Below, one piece after another: positions 33,917-42,045 of a DNA stretch of 64,000 bases. The DNA lies in contig WHSP01000004.1 of the NCBI GenBank assembly GCA_009380025.1, positions 1-64,000 on the forward strand, written 5' to 3'. This DNA comes from Gemmatimonas sp. Its GTDB lineage: Bacteria > Gemmatimonadota > Gemmatimonadetes > Longimicrobiales > Longimicrobiaceae. A program made the translations under genes and the position numbers. Every line of letters begins with the position of its first letter. The first letter of the stretch is position 1. Under the pieces are notes generated by a model, which searched no databases, was not told the DNA's origin, and saw nothing but the letters and a program-made list of their open reading frames with translations.

Positions 33917-35247
33917 CACTGGTCGCATTTCTCGTAGTCATCGGCGTACTCATCTTCGTCCATGAGCTCGGCCATCTGGTCGCGGCGAAGGCGGTCGATA
34001 TTGAAGTTCCACGGTTTTCCATCGGCTTTGGCCCTCGGATCGCCGGCTTCACGCGTGGAGAGACCGAGTATGTCATCTCGGCCCTCCCGCTCGGCGGCTA
34101 CGTCCGAATGGCCGGGATGGAGGACACGTCCGCTCTCGAGGGCGGCGCCGACGAGGAACACGTTCCGTCGCCCCGCGACTTCGACGCCAAACCCCTCTGG
34201 GCACGTGCGCTCGTCATCTCGGCGGGCGTCGCGATGAACTTCCTCTTCGCCATCGTCGTCCTTGCCGGCGTCGCCTTGTTCCTGGGTGAGCCCCTCAACC
34301 CTACGACGCGCGTTGCGATCGTCGGTGAACCGACTGGGGCTTCGGCACCGCTCGCTTCCATCCCTCTGGGTGCGGACCTTCAAGCGGTCGATGGGGAGAC
34401 TGTCGAAACCTGGAACGACGTGGCCAATGCCCTGGAAGCGGCGCCCGCGGGTCCGACGACGCTGACCTTCGCCGACGGTTCGGCGGTCGAGTTGACGCTC
34501 CCCGCCGGCGATTCGGCACGCGTGGCGATGCTCCAGCCGTTGCAGCCCTTCACCGAACCCGTGATCGGTGAAGTGACGGCGGGCAGCCCGGCTGCACAGG
34601 GGGGCATCGAACCGGGCGACCGGGTCGTGACGGCTGACGGCGGAGTCGTGGAGACGTGGAATGAGTTCGTGGACATCGTTCGGGACCGACCGGGGGAACC
34701 ACTCGAGCTGGTCGTCGAGCGCGACGGTCGGCAGGTCGCTCTAACCCCCGTCGCCGGGACCGAGCGCGAGCTCAATGTCGAGATGGAGCGGGTCGAGATC
34801 GGTCGGCTCGGGGTCGCCCCGGAGCAGCAGCTCGTTTTCCGGAGGATGGGCTTACTCGCGGCCGCGGATTACGGTATCACCACCACCTGGAACACCAGTG
34901 CGATGATCGTCGCCCTCGTTGGTGACCTTCTGACCGGTCAGGAATCGATGCGTTCGCTCGGTGGACCGCTCGCCATCGGCCAGCTTTCCGGTCAGGCGGC
35001 ACGTTATGGCCTGGAGATGTTCCTTCAGTGGATGGCTCTACTTTCGGTCAATCTGGCCGTCCTGAATTTGCTCCCGATCCCGGTGTTGGATGGAGGCCAG
35101 CTGCTTTTCATCGGAGTCGAGGCCGTGCGCGGCCGGCCCCTCTCCATCGAGCAGCGACTGAGACTGTCCCATGTAGGGCTGATCATCGTCGTCGGAATCA
35201 TGGTCTGGGCAATCACGAACGACTTCTTGAGATTCTTCGGGATCTGA
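33910..35247 (+). CDS. rseP: RIP metalloprotease RseP (site-2 protease)
   Basis: 445 residues. The zinc site HELGH is at 18-22 in the first transmembrane helix, two PDZ domains follow (about residues 125-200 and 205-280, the second with PAAQGGIEPGDRVVTADGG), and the last part has LNLLPIPVLDGGQL with the third zinc ligand Asp. It cleaves transmembrane substrates such as anti-sigma factors and signal peptides inside the inner membrane. The start is a TTG at 33910, overlapping the dxr stop. Confidence 0.95.
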   Translation: MLTLVAFLVVIGVLIFVHELGHLVAAKAVDIEVPRFSIGFGPRIAGFTRGETEYVISALPLGGYVRMAGMEDTSALEGGADEEHVPSPRDFDAKPLWARALVISAGVAMNFLFAIVVLAGVALFLGEPLNPTTRVAIVGEPTGASAPLASIPLGADLQAVDGETVETWNDVANALEAAPAGPTTLTFADGSAVELTLPAGDSARVAMLQPLQPFTEPVIGEVTAGSPAAQGGIEPGDRVVTADGGVVETWNEFVDIVRDRPGEPLELVVERDGRQVALTPVAGTERELNVEMERVEIGRLGVAPEQQLVFRRMGLLAAADYGITTTWNTSAMIVALVGDLLTGQESMRSLGGPLAIGQLSGQAARYGLEMFLQWMALLSVNLAVLNLLPIPVLDGGQLLFIGVEAVRGRPLSIEQRLRLSHVGLIIVVGIMVWAITNDFLRFFGI

Positions 35248-35294
35248 GTACGGAGGATGCAGCGGCATCCCTTCTGCGCAGGACGGGGCAGGAC

Positions 35295-35323
35295 TTGAGT
35301 CGCGGTAGCGATAGGGTTATTTT
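35295..35323 (+). promoter_or_regulatory. Putative promoter for the DksA/TraR-like gene
   Basis: TTGAGT (35295-35300), 17-base spacer, TATTTT (35318-35323). It lies 48 bp after the rseP stop. A transcript from it would have a leader of about 90 nt that includes the hairpin at 35368. Confidence 0.55.
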
Positions 35324-35367
35324 TCGTCGATCCTCCGACGACTGTCGGAACAGGCGACACCGCTCGA

Positions 35368-35400
35368 ACCGGCGCCTCTGAGCGCCGGTCAACGTTTTTT
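35368..35400 (+). terminator. Intrinsic terminator in the leader of the DksA/TraR-like gene
   Basis: Perfect stem ACCGGCGC (35368-35375) / GCGCCGGT (35382-35389), loop CTCTGA, then CAACGTTTTTT. It ends the rseP operon but also lies between the putative promoter at 35295 and the start codon at 35420, so it could work as an attenuator. Confidence 0.8.
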
Positions 35401-35419
35401 CGAGGCAGGAGTTTGCTTG

Positions 35420-35803
35420 ATGGAACGGAGTCAGATCGATCATCTGGAACACAGGCTGCTTCGTGAGCGGGATCGGGCCCTCCGATCCATCGGACGATTT
35501 CAGGAGCAGTCGAAGCTGTCGCGTGACACCGCGGATTCGGACCTGTCGAGCTATTCCTTCCATATGGCCGATCAAGGTACCGACGCGATGGAGCGGGAGA
35601 AGTCGTTTTTGTTCGCGAGCAAGGAGGGACGTTACCTCTACCGGATCGAGGAGGCGCTTCGACGGCTGTACAGCGACCCGGAATCGTTTGGCATCTGCCA
35701 CAGCTGCAAGTCGCCCATTCCGTTCGATCGCCTGGATGCTCTTCCCCACGCCCGGTACTGTCTCGACTGCAAAAGGCGCGAGGAGGAAGAGGCTGCGGCC
35801 TAA
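35420..35803 (+). CDS. DksA/TraR-type C4 zinc-finger protein
   Basis: 127 residues: an N-terminal helical hairpin (about residues 1-80) and a C-terminal C4 zinc finger with Cys93, Cys96, Cys114 and Cys117 (CHSCKSPIPFDRLDALPHARYCLDC). DksA-like proteins enter the RNA polymerase secondary channel and, with ppGpp, adjust transcription; the short form here is closer to the general TraR/YteA group and its effect is not predictable. The ATG at 35420 has GGAG nine bases upstream and an adjacent in-frame TTG at 35417. The terminator just upstream suggests leader control. Confidence 0.85.
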   Translation: MERSQIDHLEHRLLRERDRALRSIGRFQEQSKLSRDTADSDLSSYSFHMADQGTDAMEREKSFLFASKEGRYLYRIEEALRRLYSDPESFGICHSCKSPIPFDRLDALPHARYCLDCKRREEEEAAA

Positions 35804-35823
35804 CCGCAGGTACTTCGACCACG

Positions 35824-35854
35824 AAAACGGCCCGCCATGCGGGCCGTTTCTTTA
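35824..35854. terminator. Intrinsic terminator after the DksA/TraR-like gene
   Basis: Stem AAACGGCCCGC (35825-35835) / GCGGGCCGTTT (35839-35849) with a 3-base loop, then CTTTACG. The flanking A-run and T-run make it usable on both strands, between two convergent genes. Confidence 0.8.
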
Positions 35855-35902
35855 CGATTTCTCGTCGGCCTTCGCTCCGACCAGCTATTCAGCAGTCCTC
35901 TG
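35854..35902. repeat. MITE-like repeat, remnant D
   Basis: About 50 bp matching only the right end of the family-1 repeat: ACGATTTCTCGTCGGCCTTC then a diverged terminus (ATTCAGCAGTCCTCTGG). It directly follows the terminator and ends just before the WalJ-like gene stop. Confidence 0.6.
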
Positions 35903-35907
35903 GCGGC

Positions 35908-36729
35908 CTACAGAAGCGATAGCTGTTCGGGGGCGACGCGCCGTTTGAGTCGCGACACGTCGATCGGCTCGAGAGGCTCGTGCTGGCGGCCGACGAGCAG
36001 CTCCCCGCGGAAGCCCAGCCTCTCGAGCTTGATCCCGACCGCGTCCTCCGCCAGGAAAGGATCGTTGGCTTGTTCGCTGAGATGGGCCAGCACTACACCC
36101 CCGAGCTCGGGATGATAGATGGTGGAGACCAGCTCCGCGGCCGCTCGATTCGAGAGGTGACCGTGACTGCCGGCGATCCTCAGCTTCACGGACCACGGGT
36201 AGATGCTCTCACGGAGCAGGATCTCGTCGTGATTGGACTCGAGCACCAGGAGGTCGCACTCTCGAAGAGCGTGTCGTACGGCGACGTTGGGACGGCCGAG
36301 GTCGGTGGCGATCCCGAGCTTCTCTCCCGTCTCCAGCTCCGAAACCGCGACGGCGAAGGGGTCGACGGCGTCGTGGACGGTGAGGAACGGCTCGATCCGC
36401 AAGCCTCCGAGGACGACGGGATGGGCGCAGGAGTATGATCTGATCTCCTCCGTGCCGCTCAGGAGATGGCGGCAAGCGATGCGCGTGCGATCGCCAAGGT
36501 ATAGTGGGGTTCCCCAACGCCGTGCGAAGACGCCGATTCCGCGCGTGTGATCGCTATGTTCGTGGGTGACGAGGAGGGCATCGATCGAATCCGCGTCTCG
36601 ACCGACCGCGGCGAGCCGACGCTCGAGATCCCGGCCACTGAAACCGGCGTCTATCAGGAGTCGCGTGGTGGACGATTCGACGAGGATCGAATTGCCGGAG
36701 CTTCCGCTTCCCAGGATGGTGACCTTCAC
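35908..36729 (-). CDS. WalJ/YycJ-like metallo-beta-lactamase-fold hydrolase
   Basis: 273 residues, full MBL fold: strand-1 start KVTILGSGSSGNSILVES, metal motif THEHSDH (His56, His58, Asp60, His61), a third-ligand His in HDAVDPFA, SNHDE and the last His in VVLAHLSE. The combination GSGSSGNS near the start and ESNHD is typical of the YycJ/WalJ family, implicated in coordination of cell-wall metabolism with division or in DNA processing; the substrate is unknown. It is downstream of the glmU-like gene with a palindromic repeat between, so it may be separately transcribed. Confidence 0.82.
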   Translation of the reverse strand: MKVTILGSGSSGNSILVESSTTRLLIDAGFSGRDLERRLAAVGRDADSIDALLVTHEHSDHTRGIGVFARRWGTPLYLGDRTRIACRHLLSGTEEIRSYSCAHPVVLGGLRIEPFLTVHDAVDPFAVAVSELETGEKLGIATDLGRPNVAVRHALRECDLLVLESNHDEILLRESIYPWSVKLRIAGSHGHLSNRAAAELVSTIYHPELGGVVLAHLSEQANDPFLAEDAVGIKLERLGFRGELLVGRQHEPLEPIDVSRLKRRVAPEQLSLL

Positions 36730-36802
36730 GCGATGCTATCGAGGGGGTGTCGATCGGTAGTGCACGATGCCAGAAATACTGCCCCAGACTCGATCATCCC
36801 CA

Positions 36803-36882
36803 GTCGTCAGTCCCGCGGAAACGGGAATCCAGGACGCCGCGGCCGCCGGGGAAACTGGATCCCCGGCTTCGCGGGGATGACA
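36803..36882. repeat. Palindromic REP-like repeat, copy 1
   Basis: About 80 bp with arms GTCAGTCCCGCGGAAACGGG / CCCCGGCTTCGCGGGGATGA and inner GGGAATCCAG / CTGGATCC. It abuts the stop codon of the GlmU-like gene. Further copies are at 43296 and 49033. Confidence 0.8.
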
Positions 36883-38112
36883 CTACTTGGCTGCCCGGCC
36901 CCGACGCCACGCGTTCCCGAGCTGATCTCGGAGGCCATCGGAAAACTCGATGCCGCGGCGGGACATCGCAACCTCGGCCACTTCGAGAAACTTGTCGAGC
37001 CGATACTCGAGGAGCTCGTCGCCCGAGCCCCAGCTGAAGGGCGGTACGTATTTCGGCGGCATCTCGGCACCGTAGAGGTTGCTTCCCGCCCCGATGACCG
37101 TGCCCGTGTTGAGCAGCAGGCCGATGCCGGTCTTGACGTGGTCGCCGATCAGCGAGCCGAGCTTCATCTCATCAGTATCGATCTCCCCGTCCGGCGTCCA
37201 GACCCGGATCGTCCCGTAGTTGTTTTTCAGGTCACTGTTGGTCGTCTCGGCCCCGAGATTGACCCACCGCCCGAGGTATGCGTGGCCGATGTGTCCGTCG
37301 TGCTGCTTGTTGACGTAGCCGACACAGACACTTTCGGCGAGCTCGCCTCGGACTCGGCAGACCGGACCGAGGGAAACGGCTTCCACAGCTCCTCCGAGGA
37401 CGATGGAGCCAGGTCCGACATAGGCCGGGCCGACGAGCCGTGTAAAGGCCCGCACAGTCGCGTCGCGGTCGATCCAGATCGGTCCTTCAGACGTGTCGAA
37501 GGCGGCGCCTGGCTCAATGGTCGCTCCCGGACCTACAGCCAAGCGGTGCTTCCCCCACTGATGTGCACCCGACGGAAGGGGATCCGCAACCCCGGAAACC
37601 CCCATCCCCTCCACGTCCCGCGCGACTTGCTCGGCGTTGCCGTGAATCAGCTGCCAGACGTGCCCGAGGACCTGTCCGTCGGCCACGTTCGCGCCTTCGG
37701 CCGGGGCCGCGGCATTCTGCGGATCGAGGAGGAAATCTTCGGATGGAGCCGGAGCACCCCGTGGCGCGAACCATCCCACCACAGCGTCGTCGGCGGTGCG
37801 AATCGGACCTTCGACAAACGACGGCACGTTTCGCTCACTTGGCCAGTCCGGCACGAATCGAGACGAGAGGTAGATTCGTTCTGTCGCGTCGTCCGGCGGC
37901 TCACCTCGCACCACTGGAGGCGCCCCCGGCTCCTCGAATCCGACCAGGTGCTCGGCAGCCAGATGGCATACGCATTTCGCCCCCAGGGCGCGTTCCGAGC
38001 GGGCACGCAGCGTGAGCGTCCCAAACAGCAGCTCTCCCGCCGGTCGGGTCAGAGCGAAGGGCTCCCAACGGCGGGCGACTGCGTCATCGAACAGGATCAG
38101 GGTCCGGTCCAA
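36883..38112 (-). CDS. GlmU-family bifunctional sugar nucleotidyl-/acetyltransferase (alternative bacterial form)
   Basis: 409 residues. The N-terminus ILFDDAVARRWEPFALTRPAGELLFGTLTLRAR is the pattern of the alternative GlmU family (TIGR03991), which has LTRP...ELR.G instead of the usual LAAGxGTRM. A left-handed beta-helix follows (VGPAYVGPGSIVLGGAVEAVSLGP, NLGAETTNSDLKNNYG, TGIGLLLNTGTVIGAGSNLYG), as in GlmU acetyltransferase domains. It should make UDP-GlcNAc for peptidoglycan or LPS. The start is a TTG at 38112, which overlaps the end of the manC-like gene by 29 bp, so the two are coupled. Whether another glmU exists elsewhere is not visible. Confidence 0.82.
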   Translation of the reverse strand: MDRTLILFDDAVARRWEPFALTRPAGELLFGTLTLRARSERALGAKCVCHLAAEHLVGFEEPGAPPVVRGEPPDDATERIYLSSRFVPDWPSERNVPSFVEGPIRTADDAVVGWFAPRGAPAPSEDFLLDPQNAAAPAEGANVADGQVLGHVWQLIHGNAEQVARDVEGMGVSGVADPLPSGAHQWGKHRLAVGPGATIEPGAAFDTSEGPIWIDRDATVRAFTRLVGPAYVGPGSIVLGGAVEAVSLGPVCRVRGELAESVCVGYVNKQHDGHIGHAYLGRWVNLGAETTNSDLKNNYGTIRVWTPDGEIDTDEMKLGSLIGDHVKTGIGLLLNTGTVIGAGSNLYGAEMPPKYVPPFSWGSGDELLEYRLDKFLEVAEVAMSRRGIEFSDGLRDQLGNAWRRGRAAK

Positions 38113-39202
38113 GGCTGGATGGGGGCTCGAGTTCCTGTCCGAGGCTTCGGAGTCGCTCGGGTAGTGCTTGGAGAAGCGTTTTGAGATCGGACGAGCGCGA
38201 ACGATCCATGACGAAGGTGATGTCGGCCGTGCGCACGATCACGAGACCGTCGACGCCGAATGCAACCACCGGACCATCGTCGGCGTACAACACCGAGTTC
38301 CGCGTCTCGACCGCGTGGGCATCCCCCACCCGCGCATTGCCCACCCCATCCAGTTCGTGGGTTCGGAAGATGGCATCCCAGGCGCCGACGTCGTCCCACT
38401 GGAAGCGGGCCGGAGCGACGGCGACGCGGTCCGATCGCTCGAAAACCCCCTCGTCGACGGAAATCGTCGGGACGCGGACAAAGAATTCGGTCGTGCGGCC
38501 GGCTTCCAGGAGTGGGATCAGCGCGGCGATCTCGGGTGTATGGCGCATGACCTCGGCAAGCAGGTCGTGGACCCGCCAGACGAAGATCCCGGTGTTCCAC
38601 AGGTAGCCGCGATCGACGTATTCGGTGGCCGTCTCCGCATCAGGCTTCTCGACGAAACGATCGACCTCGGTGGCGCCAATCACACCCGTGTCGTCCTGCA
38701 GCGGTGAGCCGGGCCGGATGTAGCCGTAGCCAGTCTCGGGTCGAGTTGGAACGGCGCCGAGAGTAAACAGGCGCTCGTGCCGATCCGCGAGCCGTGCTGT
38801 TTCGAGGATCTGTTCGCGGAACACCGTGGGAGGACCGATGACGTGATCAGCGGGAAGGGAGACCATCACGGCGTCGGGATCGATGCGCGAAATCTGGGTG
38901 GCCGCCCAGGCCAGCACGGGTCCGGTCCCCGCTGCCCGGGGCTCGATGAAGAAGTTCTCGGGCGTAAAGTCGTCGAGCGTGGTGTCGATCGGCCCGGCGA
39001 GCGCGTCGCCAGTGAGGATCCGAAGCCGCTCGGTGGGGATCAGCGGCTCGATTCTGTCGATGGTATCACGAATCAGGGGCTTGTCCGAGGCGAGCCGCAA
39101 GAGTTGTTTCGGGCGGCGTGGGGTGCTCGCCGGCCAGAAGCGAGATCCGATGCCGCCGGCGAGGACGACTCCCCAGAGCCGGTCCTCAAGCGAAGATTTC
39201 AT
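38084..39202 (-). CDS. manC: Mannose-1-phosphate guanylyltransferase
   Basis: 372 residues. It has the nucleotidyltransferase signature VVLAGGIGSRFWPAS with PKQLL, EPRAAGTGPVLAWAA, SLPADHVI, ETGYGYIRPG, FVEKPD and WNTGIFVW, all characteristic of ManC/RfbM GMP enzymes. It makes GDP-mannose from mannose-1-phosphate and GTP. It lacks the C-terminal isomerase domain of the bifunctional type. Its start overlaps the receiver-protein gene by 17 bp and its end overlaps the GlmU-like gene, so the operon is tightly coupled. Confidence 0.92.
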   Translation of the reverse strand: MKSSLEDRLWGVVLAGGIGSRFWPASTPRRPKQLLRLASDKPLIRDTIDRIEPLIPTERLRILTGDALAGPIDTTLDDFTPENFFIEPRAAGTGPVLAWAATQISRIDPDAVMVSLPADHVIGPPTVFREQILETARLADRHERLFTLGAVPTRPETGYGYIRPGSPLQDDTGVIGATEVDRFVEKPDAETATEYVDRGYLWNTGIFVWRVHDLLAEVMRHTPEIAALIPLLEAGRTTEFFVRVPTISVDEGVFERSDRVAVAPARFQWDDVGAWDAIFRTHELDGVGNARVGDAHAVETRNSVLYADDGPVVAFGVDGLVIVRTADITFVMDRSRSSDLKTLLQALPERLRSLGQELEPPSSLGPDPDPVR

Positions 39203-39596
39203 TGATTCGTCCGAGGAGCTTGTTCGGACTGAAGGGCTTGGTCAGGAAGTCGACGGCTCCGAGCTCGATGGCGCGTTCCCGGTCGGCGTCCTGTCCTTTC
39301 GCGGTGAGGATGATGACCGGCGTGTCCCGACGATGAGGGAGCTCCCTCATCTGTTGAAGCACGTCGAGCCCGCTCAGGTAGGGCATCATGATATCGAGCA
39401 GGACGAGGTCGATCGGGTCGTTGCCGCTCAGCTTCTCGAGTGCTTCGCGGCCATCCGAGACGAAGGAGACGTCGTAGGGCGCCCGCTCGAGCTTCAACTG
39501 GATGATGCGCCCGATGTGTGGCTCATCGTCTGCGACGAGAACTCGTCGTCGGTGCGGGGTGCTATCCGCGGCGTCGTCTCGCTGGATCGCCGACAT
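39186..39596 (-). CDS. Stand-alone response-regulator receiver protein
   Basis: About 136 residues containing only a receiver domain: RVLVADDEPHIGRII, phospho-acceptor Asp in LVLLDIMMPYLSG, TAKGQD and KPFSPNKL. There is no output domain, as in CheY-like or diguanylate-free regulators that act by protein contact. I chose the ATG at 39594-39596; an in-frame TTG at 39605 would overlap the roadblock stop in ATGA fashion. Its placement between a roadblock protein and nucleotide-sugar enzymes suggests a role in polarity or envelope control, but this is inference. Confidence 0.88.
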   Translation of the reverse strand: MSAIQRDDAADSTPHRRRVLVADDEPHIGRIIQLKLERAPYDVSFVSDGREALEKLSGNDPIDLVLLDIMMPYLSGLDVLQQMRELPHRRDTPVIILTAKGQDADRERAIELGAVDFLTKPFSPNKLLGRINEIFA

Positions 39597-39601
39597 CTGT
39601 C

Positions 39602-39952
39602 TCAAATGAGCTCGACCAGGTGGCTCCGCTCGCGTCGGAGGTCACGGAGCAGGGGAGCGAAACCGACTCCGGGGCGCAGCATGACGGCGAGGAGCAGGTC
39701 CTCGGAAAGAGAAAGCACGATGGCCACACCGTCTCCGAATTCGAGCACAGCGGTTCCGAATTCGCCTCGGTCGGCCGCGTCTCCCAGGGAGCTGGCGGCG
39801 TCGGTGAGACCCGGGATCCGCGCGGCTACGGACTCCGCGGCCTGAGTACTGCCCGTCTGTTGGACGACTAGACCATCGCTGCCAAGCAAGACGATCTGCT
39901 CGACACCCTCGTGTCGCTGAAATCTGTTCAGAGCCGCATCAAGCTCCGACAT
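39602..39952 (-). CDS. Roadblock/LC7-domain protein (MglB-like)
   Basis: 116 residues with the Roadblock/LC7 pattern: an N-terminal helix (SELDAALNRFQRHEGVEQIVLLGSDGLVVQQTG), a middle helix (AARIPGLTDAASSLGDAA) and two strands (GTAVLEFGDGVAIVLSL, LLLAVMLRPG). In bacteria such proteins regulate small Ras-like GTPases (MglA) or act as dimer scaffolds. No MglA-like GTPase is in the window. It is the first gene of the receiver-manC-glmU operon. Confidence 0.8.
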   Translation of the reverse strand: MSELDAALNRFQRHEGVEQIVLLGSDGLVVQQTGSTQAAESVAARIPGLTDAASSLGDAADRGEFGTAVLEFGDGVAIVLSLSEDLLLAVMLRPGVGFAPLLRDLRRERSHLVELI

Positions 39953-40118
39953 ATCGGACGTGTTGGCTGGAAATGGAGAAGGGAGCGGAGCGGGGCGCCG
40001 CCGTCATGAGCCGAATGGGTCGATCGGCTCGGAAGGGGGGTCCGACGCTCCGTCTCCGGAAGGGCCGGAAGCTAGACCTGGGGCGGAATCGCGTCAAGTC
40101 GCAGGGACGGCATTCGTC

Positions 40119-40148
40119 TTGACTGAGTCGGTCGCGTCGATCTATGGT
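40119..40148 (+). promoter_or_regulatory. Putative promoter for the lipoprotein-serS unit
   Basis: TTGACT (40119-40124), 18-base spacer, TATGGT (40143-40148), 37 bp before the lipoprotein GTG. Confidence 0.5.
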
Positions 40149-40184
40149 TACACCCTTAAACGTCTGCAATACAGGAGAGCTTCC

Positions 40185-40754
40185 GTGTTCCAAAGATATT
40201 CAGTGGTCGCGCTGGCCGCGCTGGTCTGCATCGGTCCCGGCTGCGACGACGGTACTTCCGGCCTGGCCACGCCGTTTCTCATCACGGACACCGTGATGGT
40301 AGCCGCCCCGCTCCCGCAGAACGCTTCCCTTCCGACGGCACTGGACATCGCGTCGGACTTCGGGGGCAGTGTGGGTGGTGGGCGTTTCCCGGAGTTCAAC
40401 GAGGACGCCGACGACTGGGACTTTCTGGTTCGCGTGGAGGACGGTCAGATCGTTCTCGTGCCCGGCGAGGCCGCCGGAATTCCCGAGCGCGGCTCCGCAA
40501 TCACCCCGCCGATCGAGGGCGAAACCTTCGAGAGCTTCCGGGAGGCGCCTGGACAAGCCACTTTCGTCCGGGATGCCCCTATCGCGATGGTGGAAGGTCA
40601 GGTCTATTCGGCACGGTCGCGGATCATCCAATCCAGCTGCTTCGAGTTTGCGAAGATCGAGCCCCTGCAAGTGGACGTCGTCGAGGGATTGCTGGAACTT
40701 CATATCGTCACGAACCAGAACTGTGGGGACCCTCGTCTCGCCCCAGTCGAGTAG
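40185..40754 (+). CDS. Putative lipoprotein of unknown function
   Basis: 189 residues from the GTG at 40185, which has AGGAGAG five bases upstream. The signal sequence VFQRYSVVALAALVCIGPGC ends in Cys20; the lipobox (IGPGC) is not canonical, so lipidation is likely but not certain. The mature part is acidic and strand-rich (DWDFLVRVEDGQIVLVPGEAAG) with another Cys pair (SSCFEF, NQNCGDP). No known domain recognised. It ends one base before the serS ATG and may be co-transcribed. The in-frame region upstream to 39960 is not supported. Confidence 0.6.
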   Translation: MFQRYSVVALAALVCIGPGCDDGTSGLATPFLITDTVMVAAPLPQNASLPTALDIASDFGGSVGGGRFPEFNEDADDWDFLVRVEDGQIVLVPGEAAGIPERGSAITPPIEGETFESFREAPGQATFVRDAPIAMVEGQVYSARSRIIQSSCFEFAKIEPLQVDVVEGLLELHIVTNQNCGDPRLAPVE

Positions 40755-42041
40755 ATGCTCGATCTTCGATCCATTCGACAGGACCCGGAGGAGGTACGAG
40801 AGCGGCTTCGCGTCCGCGGGGATCCGGCGGAGACGGACGCAGCCATCGACCGGGTTTTGGAGCTGAATGCGGAACGCCGTAGGCTGATCGCCGAGGTCGA
40901 TGTCCTCAAGGCGCGCAGGAACAGCGTTTCAGAGGAGGTGGGAGATCGGAAGAGGCACGGGGAGGTGGTGGACGACCTGATCCTGGAGATGCGGGAGGTC
41001 GCGGAGCGGATCAAGGGGTTGGATGCTGACCTTCGCGCGTCGGAGGCGGGAATCGAGGATGTCCTGCTGCGAACGCCGAATACCCCGGACCCCGGCGTTC
41101 CCACAGGTGGTGAGGCCGACAACGTCGTCGTCCGCGAATGGGGATCGCCCCCGGTGTTCGATTTCCAGCCGCGACCTCATTGGGAGCTCGGAGAGGAGCT
41201 CGGGTTGGTCGATCTCGAGGTCGGGGCGAAGGTCGCGGGAAGCGGATTTCCTGCCTTCATCGGCCCCGGCGCGCGGCTTCGGCGTGCCCTGATCGACTGG
41301 ATGCTCGATCTGCACGTCCGGGAACACGGGTACACCGAGGTTTCGCCGCCCTTTCTCGTCACCCAGGCGGCGATGAAGGGAACGGGCCAGTACCCGAAGT
41401 TCGTTCAGGAGGGAGATGCCTACGAGGTAAAGGAGGACGGGCTCTACCTCGTACCCACCGCGGAGGTGCCGGTCACGAACTTCCATCGTGAGGAGCTCCT
41501 CGATGGCCATCGGCTGCCAATCTCCTACGTCGCCTACTCGCCCTGCTTCCGACGGGAGGCGGGAGCGGCCGGGAAGGATACCCGAGGGCTGCTTCGAGTC
41601 CATCAGTTCGACAAGGTCGAGCTGGTTCGCTTCGAACGACCCGAGGAGTCTGACGCAGCCCTCGAGCGCCTCACCGGCCACGCCGAGCGCGTCCTTCAAG
41701 CTCTCGGCCTTCCCTATCGCGTGGTCCTGCTCGCGGGTGGCGACCTGGGCTTCGCCTCCCGCAAGACCTACGACCTCGAGGTCTGGGCTCCCGGTGTAGG
41801 CCGCTGGTTGGAAGTTTCCAGCAGCTCCAACTACTGGGATTTCCAGGCCCGGCGCGCCGACATCCGGTTTCGGCCAGCACCCGGCGCGAAGCCCGAGTTC
41901 GTCCACACGTTGAACGCCTCCGGCGTGGCTCTGCCACGGACACTGGTTGCGCTGATCGAGAACGGTCAGCAAGCGGACGGATCGGTGGTCGTCCCGGAAG
42001 TCCTGCGGCAGTATGTAGGGACGGAGCGTTTCAAGAGGTAG
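40755..42041 (+). CDS. serS: Seryl-tRNA synthetase
   Basis: 428 residues: N-terminal tRNA-binding coiled coil (residues about 1-105, RRLIAEVDVLKARRNSVSEE), then the class II catalytic core with motif 1 near GPGARLRRALIDWMLDLHV, motif 2 SPCFRREAGAAGKDTRGLLRVHQFDKVE and motif 3 TLNASGVALPRTLVALIENGQ. It charges tRNA-Ser (and tRNA-Sec). Normal length; it starts directly after the lipoprotein stop. Confidence 0.97.
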   Translation: MLDLRSIRQDPEEVRERLRVRGDPAETDAAIDRVLELNAERRRLIAEVDVLKARRNSVSEEVGDRKRHGEVVDDLILEMREVAERIKGLDADLRASEAGIEDVLLRTPNTPDPGVPTGGEADNVVVREWGSPPVFDFQPRPHWELGEELGLVDLEVGAKVAGSGFPAFIGPGARLRRALIDWMLDLHVREHGYTEVSPPFLVTQAAMKGTGQYPKFVQEGDAYEVKEDGLYLVPTAEVPVTNFHREELLDGHRLPISYVAYSPCFRREAGAAGKDTRGLLRVHQFDKVELVRFERPEESDAALERLTGHAERVLQALGLPYRVVLLAGGDLGFASRKTYDLEVWAPGVGRWLEVSSSSNYWDFQARRADIRFRPAPGAKPEFVHTLNASGVALPRTLVALIENGQQADGSVVVPEVLRQYVGTERFKR

Positions 42042-42045
42042 CGTG

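Noticed and set aside
32875-34383. 502-residue open frame on the minus strand
   Set aside because: It lies opposite dxr and rseP, which have full conserved motifs. The translation is Arg/Ser/Pro-rich with no recognisable domain: a high-GC shadow.
36547-38184. 545-residue open frame on the plus strand
   Set aside because: It runs opposite the GlmU-like gene and through the REP-like repeat. No domain; shadow frame.
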